Shown one piece after another: positions 45,631 through 56,485 of a stretch of DNA of 64,000 nt. How positions within the stretch are numbered: position 1 is the stretch's first letter; each line of letters begins with the position of its first letter. The notes beneath the pieces were generated by a model. The model saw only the letters and a program-made list of their open reading frames with translations. It searched no databases and was not told the DNA's origin. This DNA is from Thozetella sp. PMI_491 (taxonomy: Eukaryota; Ascomycota; Sordariomycetes; Chaetosphaeriales; Chaetosphaeriaceae), in assembly GCA_021432635.1 (NCBI GenBank), contig MU270020.1, positions 1 to 64,000 on the forward strand, written 5' to 3'. The translations under genes were made by a program, and so were the position numbers.

Positions 45631-46897
45631 AGTGATAAATGCCCGGACTTAGGGCTATAAGCGAAAGAAAACAAGACCACAGAAACGACAGAAGAGAGCG
45701 AACGGATAGCAGTAGTGAGCGAGCGTATGGCTTGGCCGTACCCAGGGAGAAGTGCCAATAGGGAGCAGTTCCCATTGGATAGGACGATCGTCTGATTTAA
45801 TAGTATACGTAAAAGCTACCATCTAACCTTCGTCTTATAGCCGAGCCCACCCGTCGGCGTAAGCTCGCCACCACGACCCGCCACGTAGGCAAGCGGAACA
45901 GGCACGGGGGACGAGGACAAATCACGGCCGATTACGGTACATTCAGATCGCCATGGGTAGCCTGGCGAACAACTCCATATCTCGCGCACAACAAGTTTGC
46001 GAAGGATACCGACCTACATTCTCATCTCTGTAATCTCGCGACTACAGGACAGACACCCACCAGGACATCCACCAAAACGCAACCTCTTGTCTCCATATGT
46101 ACCTTGAGGGCCCAGAACAGGCGGCACCGTAGAGTACCGTAGAGCACCTGTGGTTCTGGGCCCATTAGTTCAACCTGTATCGACGGCAGTTGATCGCAGG
46201 GGTCCCCCGGTGGTGCCCAAAACTTGGTGGGCTGCCTCGGCCACAAACGGGGTCGTGCGTCGATTTATCAGTGAAACAACGGCGATCAACCGGAGATCTA
46301 TTCGCGCTAACTGAAGAGTGGGGAGAGGTGACGTGTGCTCACAGCCCAGCTCGAGTCATTTGTCCCGCCGAGGATATGAACAAGGTGTGGACAGGCAAGT
46401 GGACATATAGATTGTAGAAACCCAGCGTCATAGTATTTTGCCAGCAGAGATCGGGTTTCCTTCTGAATCCGCAGCACTGAAACAAAATGCAATTGGATGC
46501 CCTTTTCCAGTGCCAGAGAATGGCCATATGTCATTTATCCTTAATTTTCCTTTACCTTCACACGACCTTGCAGCTAACCTGAGATACTCAAAACTTAACC
46601 ATCTGCTAGTGCTGAGCGTTTGTATCATGTCCACCCACGGGGTCGACGAATCCCCGGTAGGCCCAAAAAGCTCCATATAGCGCGAGCGATGATCCGCAAA
46701 GTAATATAATCAAGAATATTAAGGGGCTAAGCTGAGCGGGATGGAGCTGAGCGGACAGCGCATTGATGCCTCCTAGAGGATATATCGCGGGTGTTAAAAC
46801 TATAGAGGAACGGCTTTCGGCGGTCGATATTATAGGGAGACTACGAGTGAAACGAATGAATAATCGTGGGCTCTGTAGATCAAGCAGAGAATATTTG
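45631..46897. other. Intergenic region
   Basis: Upstream of the GH3 gene to the homopolymer block. Short frames only. No repeat other than the one ending the region was recognised. Confidence 0.5.
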
Positions 46898-46953
46898 AAA
46901 CAGTCTTTTGGGGGGGGGGGGGGGGGTTTTTTTTTAAAAAAAAAAGACTGTTT
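46898..46953. repeat. Homopolymer block inside a 12-bp inverted repeat
   Basis: AAACAGTCTTTT (46898-46909), then 17 G, 9 T and 10 A (46910-46945), then AAAAGACTGTTT (46942-46953, sharing the last A residues). The two flanks are exact reverse complements. It sits exactly at the border of the 226-bp repeat. It may be a genuine element end or an assembly artefact. Confidence 0.85.
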
Positions 46954-47171
46954 TTTCGCGTCCCCGGAAACTTCTACTGTGCATTGTAGTGTATATAACG
47001 TCATTTGTGTGGAGTACATGCGCCATGCTATCTAAAACAAACGGAGGCAAGTATTAACTGTTGCGATGTCTGCTTCGCTTTCCCCGTCACGAGCGGCGCA
47101 CGAAATATCCTCCATCTCGCTCCGGGGTTGCAGTTTCTCATTGGAAACTAGGCCAACTTATCCGTCCTTCG
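46946..47171 (-). repeat. 226-bp inverted repeat, arm 2
   Basis: Reverse complement of 1-226, apparently identical. Unlike the transposon and the dead genes, it shows no RIP-like divergence, so the duplication looks recent or is below the size RIP detects. Confidence 0.9.
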
Positions 47172-47992
47172 CTAACTACCTTATCTACCTTATCGTGTAT
47201 GGCAATTTGGTGGTTCTCGATTCCCGTGGGGGGGCACAAGGCTGCCATATTTTTTTTAGATGTAATCTGTATAGCGAGCCACTCATCGGCGAGGACTTCT
47301 GACAACTGCACAGCCTCGCTGACAATCCCTGGTGCAGTAGACGGGTTTTAGCGGCCGCGCGCTTCCAGTAGCTGTCAGGCGAAGGTGGCATCCGCCAGAT
47401 GCGCCTCTCCTCTTCGGGCATTTTGACCCCCGCAAGCACGCCGCTGGACCAGGATAATGCAACGAATGGGGCTGAAAGAGCAGAGGATGGAGGATTTTAG
47501 GCCGACTCCATCCGAGGGGCTGGCTCTCAACTCTACGGCGAGATATCGAGGACAGGATGGTTCTGAGAGGACATGGCCCGTGGTAGGCGACGCTTCTTAC
47601 CATGGCTATGGGAAACCCGGGGAAGCAACCGAGCGGCGCATCGTCGGTACAGTTTGTGAGCCTCACTCCACCGGGGTCAGCTTTCCCACAGCCTCGATGG
47701 CCTCATGCGGCTAGCATTCAAATTAGCCTTGAGGTTGGTGCGCCTAGAAAGGCGCAGGGCAGTGGACCCCTGCACCCATCATTCGTCGCTGTTGCCTGTC
47801 GCTAACCCTGTGCTGCGACATGTAAAACCGTTTTACCGCTTTCAGCAACATAGACGGGTACCAGGGGCAGAGGGGACACAATGGAACCCGAACAACCGTC
47901 CCTCCCTCTTGTTTCTGCGACTCCGCATACTTCTCTTCGCGCCCGCTGCACTGCAAGTCTTGTTCGGCAGCGCGTCGCGCACCGGCGTCCCC
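47172..47992. other. Intergenic region upstream of the kelch gene
   Basis: No gene supported. A long frame overlaps the kelch gene start on the same strand, but its N-terminal extension is not protein-like. Confidence 0.5.
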
Positions 47993-50042
47993 ATGGCCAT
48001 CCTCATGGCATTGAGTGCCCTTGCGGCCATCGCCGGCGCACAATCTTTATACGACCGACAAATAGACGACCCATCCACGAGCGATTTCATTAGGAGAGCT
48101 TGGCACGAAGGCATGTGTGACGTGGTCCTCTGATCGACCGCCCAAAGCATTGGCAACTAACCCCCGCTCAACAGTATCCGTCATCGACAATTACCTCTAC
48201 ATCTATGGCGGGGAGGTCAGTCAGCTCATCGACGGAGAGGACGATCCCAGAAATAACTCCCGAGCCGGTATGTTCGCCGTCGACCTAGATGCCTCGGAAA
48301 CACGACCATCGATCCGCGATTATCGGCCGCGCTAACACAGCGTATAGTGAATTTGACCCTATCGATCAACCTATCTACGTCATGGACGAACGCCAGCGTT
48401 AAGTTCATCGAGAGCAAAGGGAGCGGATCTAGGTTCTACAAAGCGCCGGCACTATGGAAGGACCCTTCATCCTCATCCTTCTTCATTATCGGAGGCGACT
48501 CTGGCTTCAACGGCCAGGCTAAAGACACCGAGGTGGCGGAACTCATGCAGTATACTACAGACGGGCAAGGGGGCGGCAGCTGGTCCAAACCCCAACCATC
48601 TAATCCCCAGGAGTTGGACAAGATGAAGGGCACAGCATACCCTGCATCGACGAGCTGTGGCGGACTCGGCCTCTACACCGGCTCATACAGCAACCCATAT
48701 ACCCCAACAAAAAGCTCCAACCAGGTGCCGGTCCCGGGGTTGATCACGTACAACTCCAGCTCTCGCGCGTGGGCAAACGAGTCGCTTGATCCTTTCCAGC
48801 ACACGCATGTATATGGTGAGATGGTGTGCCTGCCATCTTTTGGCACGAATGGACTAGCTCTCTTTCTCGGAGGGGCCGCGGGTGGCGCCACGTCGGCTTC
48901 GAATTTTGATACGGCCTTGTCATCACTTCCCTTTACCAATCTGACCTTTTACGACCCGGTGGCCAAGAGCTGGTACTGGCAAGCAGCGGCAGGGGACTTT
49001 CCACAGGCGCGAACTCAATTCTGTTCTGCGGCCGTGCAGAGCCCAAATGGAACCACGGAGATGTGAGTCAAGCTCGGCAGCCGAGGGCTGGGGGCTTTTT
49101 CTCTTATTCGTCAGCGGCTAACTTGAAGACAATAGCTTCATCTATGGCGGAAAGACCCAGTCCAATGTGGTCCTCGACGATGTATATGTCTTGAGCATTC
49201 CTGCCTTTCGGTGGTTCAAAGGCCCGACCGGTACCCCACGCCTTGGGCAGCGGTGCGTGGCAGGGAACGGCAGGCAGATGATCAGCATCGGCGGCTTGAA
49301 CGGGGGGGTATGGCTGGACACCGATACATGGAGGCAGGGTATCGGCGTTCTCGACATGACGGCTCTCGAGTGGATCAGTGGCTACGACGCCGGCGCCGCG
49401 AAATATACGTACCCCGACGTCGTGAAGGCGTGGTATGATGATGGGTTTGTGCCCCACAACCCCGTCTCTAGCTACCTTGCTAGGCGTATCCGTTGATTGC
49501 TGACTTTCCATATCTAGTGGCTTGAGCAAGGTTTTCTGGAGCAGCAATGCTTCGCAGACGGTCTTCACTTCAAGTACGATTTATTGTTTTCCTCCTGGAA
49601 GCTGCTTTGATCCACACTGACATCTCCATCAGACTCCTCCACACCCGGTGGCGGCGATGAAAAAGACAACAAGGGTTCATCATCAACGAATATCGGTGCT
49701 ATTGTTGGTGGCGTTATTGGTGGTGTCGCTGTAATCGGCATAGCCGCTTTCGCGTGCTGGTACATCCTCCGGCGTCGGCGGCGGAGCAGCCGAGAGCCGA
49801 TACAGTCCGATCCAGGATCTGCGACCGAGTATGCAGGGGCACCGGCGAACGAAAACTACTACAAGGCGGAGCTCGACGCCCGCCAAAACGCCCATCAGTA
49901 TTACGAACTCTCGAGCGGCGTAGCCGGGACTGGTAGGGAGCCTCTGTATCACGAGATGGCGGCAAGCAATCACCATGAGATGTCCGCCAATACCTTCCCC
50001 GAGCCGTACCGGGATAATGCTGGAGGACAACATGGGTCATAA
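47993..50042 (+). CDS. Kelch-type beta-propeller membrane protein
   Basis: Six exons: 47993-48116, 48175-48267, 48348-49062, 49136-49444, 49518-49573 and 49633-50042, giving about 568 residues. ATG 47993 starts a signal peptide (MAILMALSALAAIAGA). Kelch-like blades follow: NYLYIYGGE, FFIIGGDSG, IFIYGGKTQ and MISIGGLNGG. GLSKVFWSS closes the ectodomain and a Ser/Gly linker precedes one membrane segment (IGAIVGGVIGGVAVIGIAAFACWYI, stop-transfer RRRRR). A cytosolic tail of about 90 residues has several tyrosines. The first intron could instead use a GC donor at 48111. This architecture is common in ascomycetes and of unknown role, possibly a wall-facing sensor. Confidence 0.83.
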
Positions 50043-51188
50043 GATGAGCATTTGATACGGAGCATGGGGTTACATGGTCGGCGCATTCCTTGAAGCGTTC
50101 AAGATCGTAGATATATAGAGTCTTGAAGACGAACCATTTTTGAATGCTCGGCGCAGGGCGGTTGTATTTTTTGCAAAGGAATAGGGATTGTCATATTACC
50201 GATACCAGAGATTATGAGTATAGGGTTGCATGTTCACAAGACCGTTCAAGAGGACAGGGTGACCATCCCAATAGTAGTCTTGCCAGGGTGACCGGTAGTT
50301 GTGTCGGCCTTCTAAATTTCAGAAAAGGCTCAGTGTAGCAGAGAGGTGGCAAAGAGAATGATATTCAGCGGCGCTTATAACGTTACCATAATAACCGGAC
50401 GAAAAGCTCAACATAACCCACCCCACCTTAATCTTCTTCCTAAGTAGCCTGCAACTATACTATCTCGTTATTTACAAAGGTCTCTAATGGGTAGGATATT
50501 CCAGTGAACGATACATAGTTCCTCGGTGGGTATATTACATAATCTTCAAGCCGCTACGAATGGCCCAGTTGAGTAGAAAATTGCAGTGAAAGTCATCGGA
50601 TAATTACGAGGTGCGCCCGCTCAGTCCCTAAAAGACCAGTACATAGAACCCAATGAGGTAGCATTGTTCCCTTGCTTCTCACACTCGAACTATGAACCTC
50701 CAAATGTCCTGGAACCGGGTTGTTTGTAAGAAAATGAAATTGATACTACTGTAATATGCCGTGGTCACTAGAAAATAGGAGTCAGCTCAACCCATACACG
50801 GGCTTGATGGAGCCTATAATCTTGCATATTCGTGTATTGGCCTAGTGATACTAGTAGGCATTGATGATGCAGCTCTCAGATCTAGGACCGCCAACCTAAT
50901 ACCGGATATGAATTTAGGTTAGAAAATTTACGAGTTCCTGAAGCCTAACCTGTGACCACAGTTATAGGGATGCCCATGCAGTAAATCATATTACGACACT
51001 TTACCCATCAATAATATCTGTCGTACAACGTGTTATACGGTACTATTACCCGAAGGTGATAGTGAATTCACGTTTTCCAATTTTGGGTTGGTCGTATATT
51101 GTACGACGATATCAAACGAGAAAACTTTGTTACGTTATGGGAGAGATGCCCAGCATCTTTATATCCCCTTATTACTATCCTCGTCTTG
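50043..51188. other. AT-rich intergenic region
   Basis: About 1.1 kb with no supported gene, between the kelch gene and the CorA-like gene (both 3' ends face it). Confidence 0.5.
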
Positions 51189-53351
51189 TTACTTCTCTTG
51201 GTCTGTGGATCTCCAGCTCCTCCCGTCGGTTCCTTCTCGCTTCCTAAGCAAGTACCACATCCCACTTAGCAGAACAACACTAACCGGGATTGTGATGACG
51301 AAATAGATCCAGATAGAGGAGGAAACCGATATTAACGAATCGCTGTATTGGAAAAATGTCGTGCTCATAAAAGTCTTAATTGTTCCGATTAGTACGACCC
51401 TGATTCCGTGAATGTCGGACAGAATGGAGAACTGAACAGAAATACTTACTGCCACAAAAGTTGCCGGAAAGAAGACCGTAGTCACTATTGCGATAGTTTT
51501 CATTGCCGCACTATCTGACTTGGCGGCCTGCGCAATCTTGGTGGTCGTGAGGTTGAAATACTGGAGAGCTAATCGTCAGCGCACGAATATTGCAACTTAG
51601 GCTTATCGGCGGTTGTGGATGCAGTCTTTTGAACAACAATGCCGCCTCCCGGCATATGATGCACTAAAGATAATGTTAAAAAACCCACCAAGCTCTGGAC
51701 ATTGCTCAACCTCTTGACCAGCTCTTCCCTTCCCGTAACCTGTACTCCGAATTCGTCCCTCAGAATAAACAAATCATCGACCGTACTAACCCCTGCTTCT
51801 GCGTTCTGTACCTCCCCTTCCTTTGCTGCAGCACTTAACCAATGGTTATACAAGAAATCCAAAGTAACACAAATCAGCCTCAGGTTCTCGAGTTCTTCGT
51901 GTAAGTACTTTAACCGGAGATGGACGGAACGAATGCTGATGGTAACTAAGTCGTCTTTTCTGCTGGAATTTGACTCGTTATTGAGCTCCAAATGAATCAT
52001 GACCTCCTGCTCATGTGTGAAGCTATGCAAAGCTGCCAGGCCTTCTCTCCATAGTCCTAGTGCCATGCCGAAGTACGCGATCTGCGGGCCGAGATGCCAC
52101 TGGCACCCATTGCTGGCCTTACCCTCGCCAACGTTCATCCGCTGGCCGACTTTGAACTTGTCTAGTAGCCTCATAAAATCCCGGCTCGGCCTGTTGTGTA
52201 GACTAGGTGAAGCTTTCCAGTTATATCGGAGGAATATCAACACTAAGGAAGCCTGCGGTGTGCTGGAAACGTAGCGGGAGTAGATGGATGATGTGGCAAG
52301 CGAAAAATTTCCCTCGCCTTTGACGGTGACCGACACTGGGATGGTATACCACATATCTATCCAAGGGTTTCACGGTTAGAGTTCAATGAATCGTTCTTAG
52401 AAATGGAGTCATAAGAACATGCCTGTTACTTGAACCAATTGACCTTTAATGTTCAATTCAGATACGCGAGACCCGGGTGTACAATTTGTTGTCCACAGAC
52501 AAGGTAGAAACGGCAAACACATGCTCAGTGATGAGAAGAGCCCATCACAAGCGTCAGAGGAAAGATGGAAAGGCCCTACGTCCTTGGTACCGGTTTGTTC
52601 TCCACCTTCTATGAGTCTGGGGTGTAGAAATGGGAAGAATGGTTGTTAGAGCAGGTGCCAAAGTAGCGCTCACCTCCATAACGAAACAAACTCCCACACC
52701 TGGCCATAGGTATTGTTTACTCACACTGTAAACTGTCTCGCAATCCCACTTCCCATTCTCCGGTTCAAAGTTTCAGCCCAACTTTGCAAAAGCTCTTGGA
52801 CTTGCATTGTCTCGCGCGTATCGACTCTTTCGGACTCCCTCTGATCAAAACTCTTTAGCATCCTGAGCTCCCATTCTGCATTGGGCCACAAGATTCGTAG
52901 GTATGAGCCAGTAGAGAACAGATTCGTCTCATAGATGTCCTCGGCGTTGGTGATGTGATCGACAACAGAGGTGAGAGGGGGGGCATGGTTTTCTAGGAGT
53001 ACGGACGGCTGGAAGGACTTCCAGCCGCGTTGCCGATGGAGGGAGGGGTTGGGCCGCGGCTTTAGGTTGGATACTCCAGTTGTGAACGCGGAGACGCGAT
53101 TAAAGGAATCGGAGCCTATCATTATATAGATTTCTGTAGTATCGGCGTAGGCTAATACCCAAAGTCTAGAGTTTACCGATGAAGGGTAGTGGGAGCCAGC
53201 TCCTTTGCGCATAGGGAACTTCAAAGCGTTCTATACATGTTAGCAAGAAAAGCAGCTCTTTCGTAGCTACCTCCGGCATCTTTGATTTATCTGAAATCAA
53301 AACTTTGAGCAGGGCAGGCAGCCACGGTGGCTGGCGGTCAGGCTGGGGCAT
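51189..53351 (-). CDS. CorA-like membrane protein (fungal)
   Basis: The model has about six exons. Confident ones are 53351-53271, 53230 to about 52722, 52356-51689, 51560-51450 and 51374-51189; one or two exons between 52360 and 52720 are unclear. The C-terminus has the CorA-like pattern: KSDSAAMKTIAIVTTVFFPATFVA, then STTFFQY and a second membrane segment IWIYFVITIPVSVVLLSGMWYL. The middle part contains WHLGPQIAYFGMALGLWREGLAALHSFTH, typical of this fungal group. The classical GMN signature of true magnesium transporters is not visible. The role is therefore an uncertain membrane protein rather than a proven Mg transporter. It lies next to a dead NACHT gene. Confidence 0.72.
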
Positions 53352-53719
53352 GGCGAACCACTAATGACGGAGAAGAGGGCTGTGCATGAGCATGGCTAAG
53401 CGCCAATGAGTAGCGCTACCCCTAAATCCTGCAGTTGAAATTGCCCAATCACCTGCATACTTGCACCTGTACAACTCTAAATGAAGTTAATATTAGCATT
53501 GAACAGACCAAAGCTGAGCGTGAACTTACGGTGTAACAATAATGCTAATCCACTCCTAGCCCATAGCCCAACCTAGACCTAGCTTCCATGGCTCTGATAT
53601 CTACCAAAGGTAGATAGCCAAATCTGAACAAACGCCACTTGCACTAAACAACAAATTTGCCACCCGAGATTATGACTAACACCTGGTAGATTGGAGAGTC
53701 TTTTTCCTTACCTCATAGG

Positions 53720-55700
53720 CGCGATTCCAACGCTGGCTCGATAATATCATAGATGACTTGAAGGCCCATGAAGATTTAGTCGACAAACTTCTAACGCGCT
53801 TAGTGTATTAGAAGCACGAGAAATGCGAGAAAAACCGCGGGTCAGTATCTTGCCATTCTTAGCTTGCTGAAATTCGACAAGTCGACCAGTTCAAGATCTT
53901 CGACTCAATTGCCCTCGAAGCCTCCAGCTACGAGGGAAGTTGCAGTTGGGTATTGAAGCAACCTAAAATTTCTACGTGGATGCGATGTAGCCAAGAAACG
54001 GGCTTTCTGTTCCTCCATGGCCATCCTAGCACGGGAAAGAGCGTCTTGGCCACACAAATTGCCACTTTCCTCAGGTCTAGCGGGCAGTCTCTAGTCATCA
54101 GTCATTTCTTCACATATTCGTACTAAACTTCCAAGGACCATGAAAAAATTCTAAAATCGGTTCTTGTCCAGCTTATTCGATCGGACTTATAGTGGGCGGC
54201 GCATGTTTACGAAGAACTCGTACTCGAGAAGACAGTACCTAGCAACCGGATACTTGAGCGGCTTCCCCGAGACCTGGTCGATGGCGCCTCCCCATCACCT
54301 TCACAGTTGAGGTTCATACATATCATCATTGACGGATTAGACGAATATGAGAGCGACAAACAGGCCAAGAAGGTTAACATGCTGGACCGAATTATGTCTG
54401 CTATACTCTCGTCCAGCTCGACGGTGTGCAAAGTTCTTCTGTCTTGTCGCCTATTAGACACCTTCAGGAAGAAGTCAAGCCGTAAAGAAACAATATCTCT
54501 GCCTGACGAGAAGGACCATATAGAGAAAGCCATCAGGCTTTACTCTGGCCAAAGGCTATCGACTTTCCGATCTCGATTAAGTGAATTAAGCATTACTGAT
54601 GTTGATATCGTAATAATAGAACGTCTCATTGCTACGAAGTAGACGATAAGTTCTTAAAGCAACTAGCGATATGTAAGCTGACTTCTTACAGGAATGTTTC
54701 TTTGGGCAAAACTTGTTCTAGAATACCTCACAACAAATATATTTTTCAATCGAGACTAGGTCCTGGTAGCTGCAGATACCTTGCCACGAAAACTCAGCAA
54801 ATTATGCGTCCTAGACCCCCCAACTAGGGAACAGGCACTAACAAAATAGCTATGATAAAATATCAGTGCAACTCTTGTCTCGATTCGATGATCGATCTGT
54901 TACCAGGCTGAAATTGATCCTCGGATGGATTGCATTCGCCAACAGATCGCTTCAAAAGGCCGAGCTTCGGTCCGCTGTTGCTTTCTGCTCAGGAGACCCC
55001 GATATTCAGGAACTGGTGCCGGCATACGTATTTGATCTATGTACGCCGCTGGCTAAGTAGTGACATGACACGATATTTTGCTTTATTCATGGCTCAGTAA
55101 AGGAGTAAGATTCCCAAGAAGGCTTATTAATAGCGATATTGATGGTGGAAGCTTTCTGCAAAGCACCAATAGCAATGGGCTCTTGAACGAGCGAGATGCT
55201 TTATACGGGCAAGGTCTTGCAACTGCTACGTGTCTACTGTCAGGCTTCCGCGTTTTTGGGCCTTCATACTAAGAACACAAGAGGTTTCTACGGTTCCTTC
55301 AAGGCCTTTATGAGTTCCACAACCACGCTATGGAGTATTGGATAATAGGTCTTGTGCAGTGCTGCATTAGCCAGTGGCATAGATGCAAGCTCAAAGTTCT
55401 TTCTTTATCTTGCAGACTGTCGGAGGTACTGAAACGGATTTCTGTTAATTGTCCAGGCGACGAAGCCACTCACGGATCGGTGGTACTCGACAAACGTCTA
55501 GCTCATCTGCAGTGCCATGGGGGATTGGCCCACGCTGTGGCGGCAGTCGTGTGGGAAAGAAAGCAAAAGCCGCTGGAACTATTACACTCAGATAACGGTG
55601 AACTGGTCCTCCTATTAGAACTCTGCTCTCCGAAACCCTATGTGATGCTTCGCAGTTGACACGACTGATCTCGTTCCCGCCACGAGCTGCACTCTCTTCT
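53720..55700 (+). pseudogene. Dead NACHT (NLR/STAND) gene
   Basis: Successive frames give a fungal NACHT receptor core. GSCSWVLKQPKISTWM leads into the P-loop GHPSTGKS near 54020, where the usual second glycine is Ser. Walker B is FIHIIIDGLDEYES near 54320, then CKVLLSCRLL, a winged-helix region, and LKLILGWIAFANRSLQKAELR near 54920, all typical of NACHT-ankyrin/WD proteins. At least six stops or frame breaks occur, several TGG or CAG to TAG changes. No repeat domain can be read after 55280. The gene is dead, consistent with RIP or simple decay. Confidence 0.8.
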
Positions 55701-55930
55701 GATCAACTACGAGTAAATGATCATGAATCTATTTCTTTTCTTTAAATTAATCATAGACGAACCATTTTCATTTATTTGCTGGTTAATGTTTTCTGATATT
55801 ATTTCTTTTCATGTTTTCGAAGTCAGACGCAGGAAGCACGCAAGTGGGAAAATGGAAAGCTGCCATCAGTTGGTTCAATGGGTATTTATTCGGCTATCTG
55901 AGGTGAATTGCCCTTTGCGACCCATCCCGC

Positions 55931-56485
55931 TTAATCCAGAACGGGCAGCTCGCCCTTCTCCTGAGCCTCCTTTACCAGCGCATTGTAGATGGCCAGCTTC
56001 TCTTCGTAGATTGCGACAAGGTCCTCCTCCCGCTTGCCGGGGGTAGCATCGCCGCCGCCAAAGGCGCGGACGGCAGCGTAGTAGACGTCGGCCAGCGCAT
56101 TGCAAATCGACTTGAGGCTCACAGACTGGCATTGGTAGTAGAGGTCCGACTTGAAGTTGTTGTCAATGGCCAGCTTGGCGCTCTCGGTGAAACGGCTCTG
56201 GGCTCGGTAGTTTTGGTAGCCGAAGTCGTGCCGGTAGCACGCCGGCACGAAGGGGAAGCCGAATGGGTTGTCCGGCGAGTCGGTGCAGCCGTCCGACGTC
56301 CAGTCGAGGGTGGAGGGGTCCTTATTATTACGGCGCGTGATGAAGGCAGGCAGGGTGACGCTAAAAAGGAGCTGGTCTGTCACCTGCTGGATGGTGGCGC
56401 GGATGGAGACGCCACTGCCGACCCAAGAGGGAGCGGCCAGCGCTGCGGGGAGCAACGCAAGGGAGAGCGAAGCAGTGAACTTCAT
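55931..56485 (-). CDS. Secreted phospholipase A2 (fungal/bacterial type)
   Basis: A single exon of 184 residues with signal peptide MKFTASLSLALLPAALA. The catalytic His-Asp pair lies in FVPACYRHDFGYQNYR near residue 83, preceded by SDGCTDSPDNPFGF, which supplies the calcium-loop region. Paired cysteines sit at the usual places (DGCT, ACYRH, YQCQS, SICNA). This is the prokaryote/fungal secretory PLA2 family, which removes the sn-2 acyl chain from phospholipids. A KR site (GKREED) about 30 residues from the end may allow C-terminal trimming. No introns. The start gives the expected signal peptide. Confidence 0.92.
   Translation of the reverse strand: MKFTASLSLALLPAALAAPSWVGSGVSIRATIQQVTDQLLFSVTLPAFITRRNNKDPSTLDWTSDGCTDSPDNPFGFPFVPACYRHDFGYQNYRAQSRFTESAKLAIDNNFKSDLYYQCQSVSLKSICNALADVYYAAVRAFGGGDATPGKREEDLVAIYEEKLAIYNALVKEAQEKGELPVLD

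Noticed and set aside
46606-47035. Open frames on both strands across the homopolymer block
   Set aside because: They depend on reading G/T/A runs as Gly/Phe/Lys or the reverse, and no domain is visible.
1-47171. Starship-type giant transposon between the inverted repeats
   Set aside because: No DUF3435 captain recombinase is visible, and Starships are not bounded by 226-bp inverted repeats. Kept only as something to check outside the window.
51189-53351. True CorA magnesium transporter
   Set aside because: The characteristic GMN tripeptide is not visible between the membrane segments, so only CorA-like was called.
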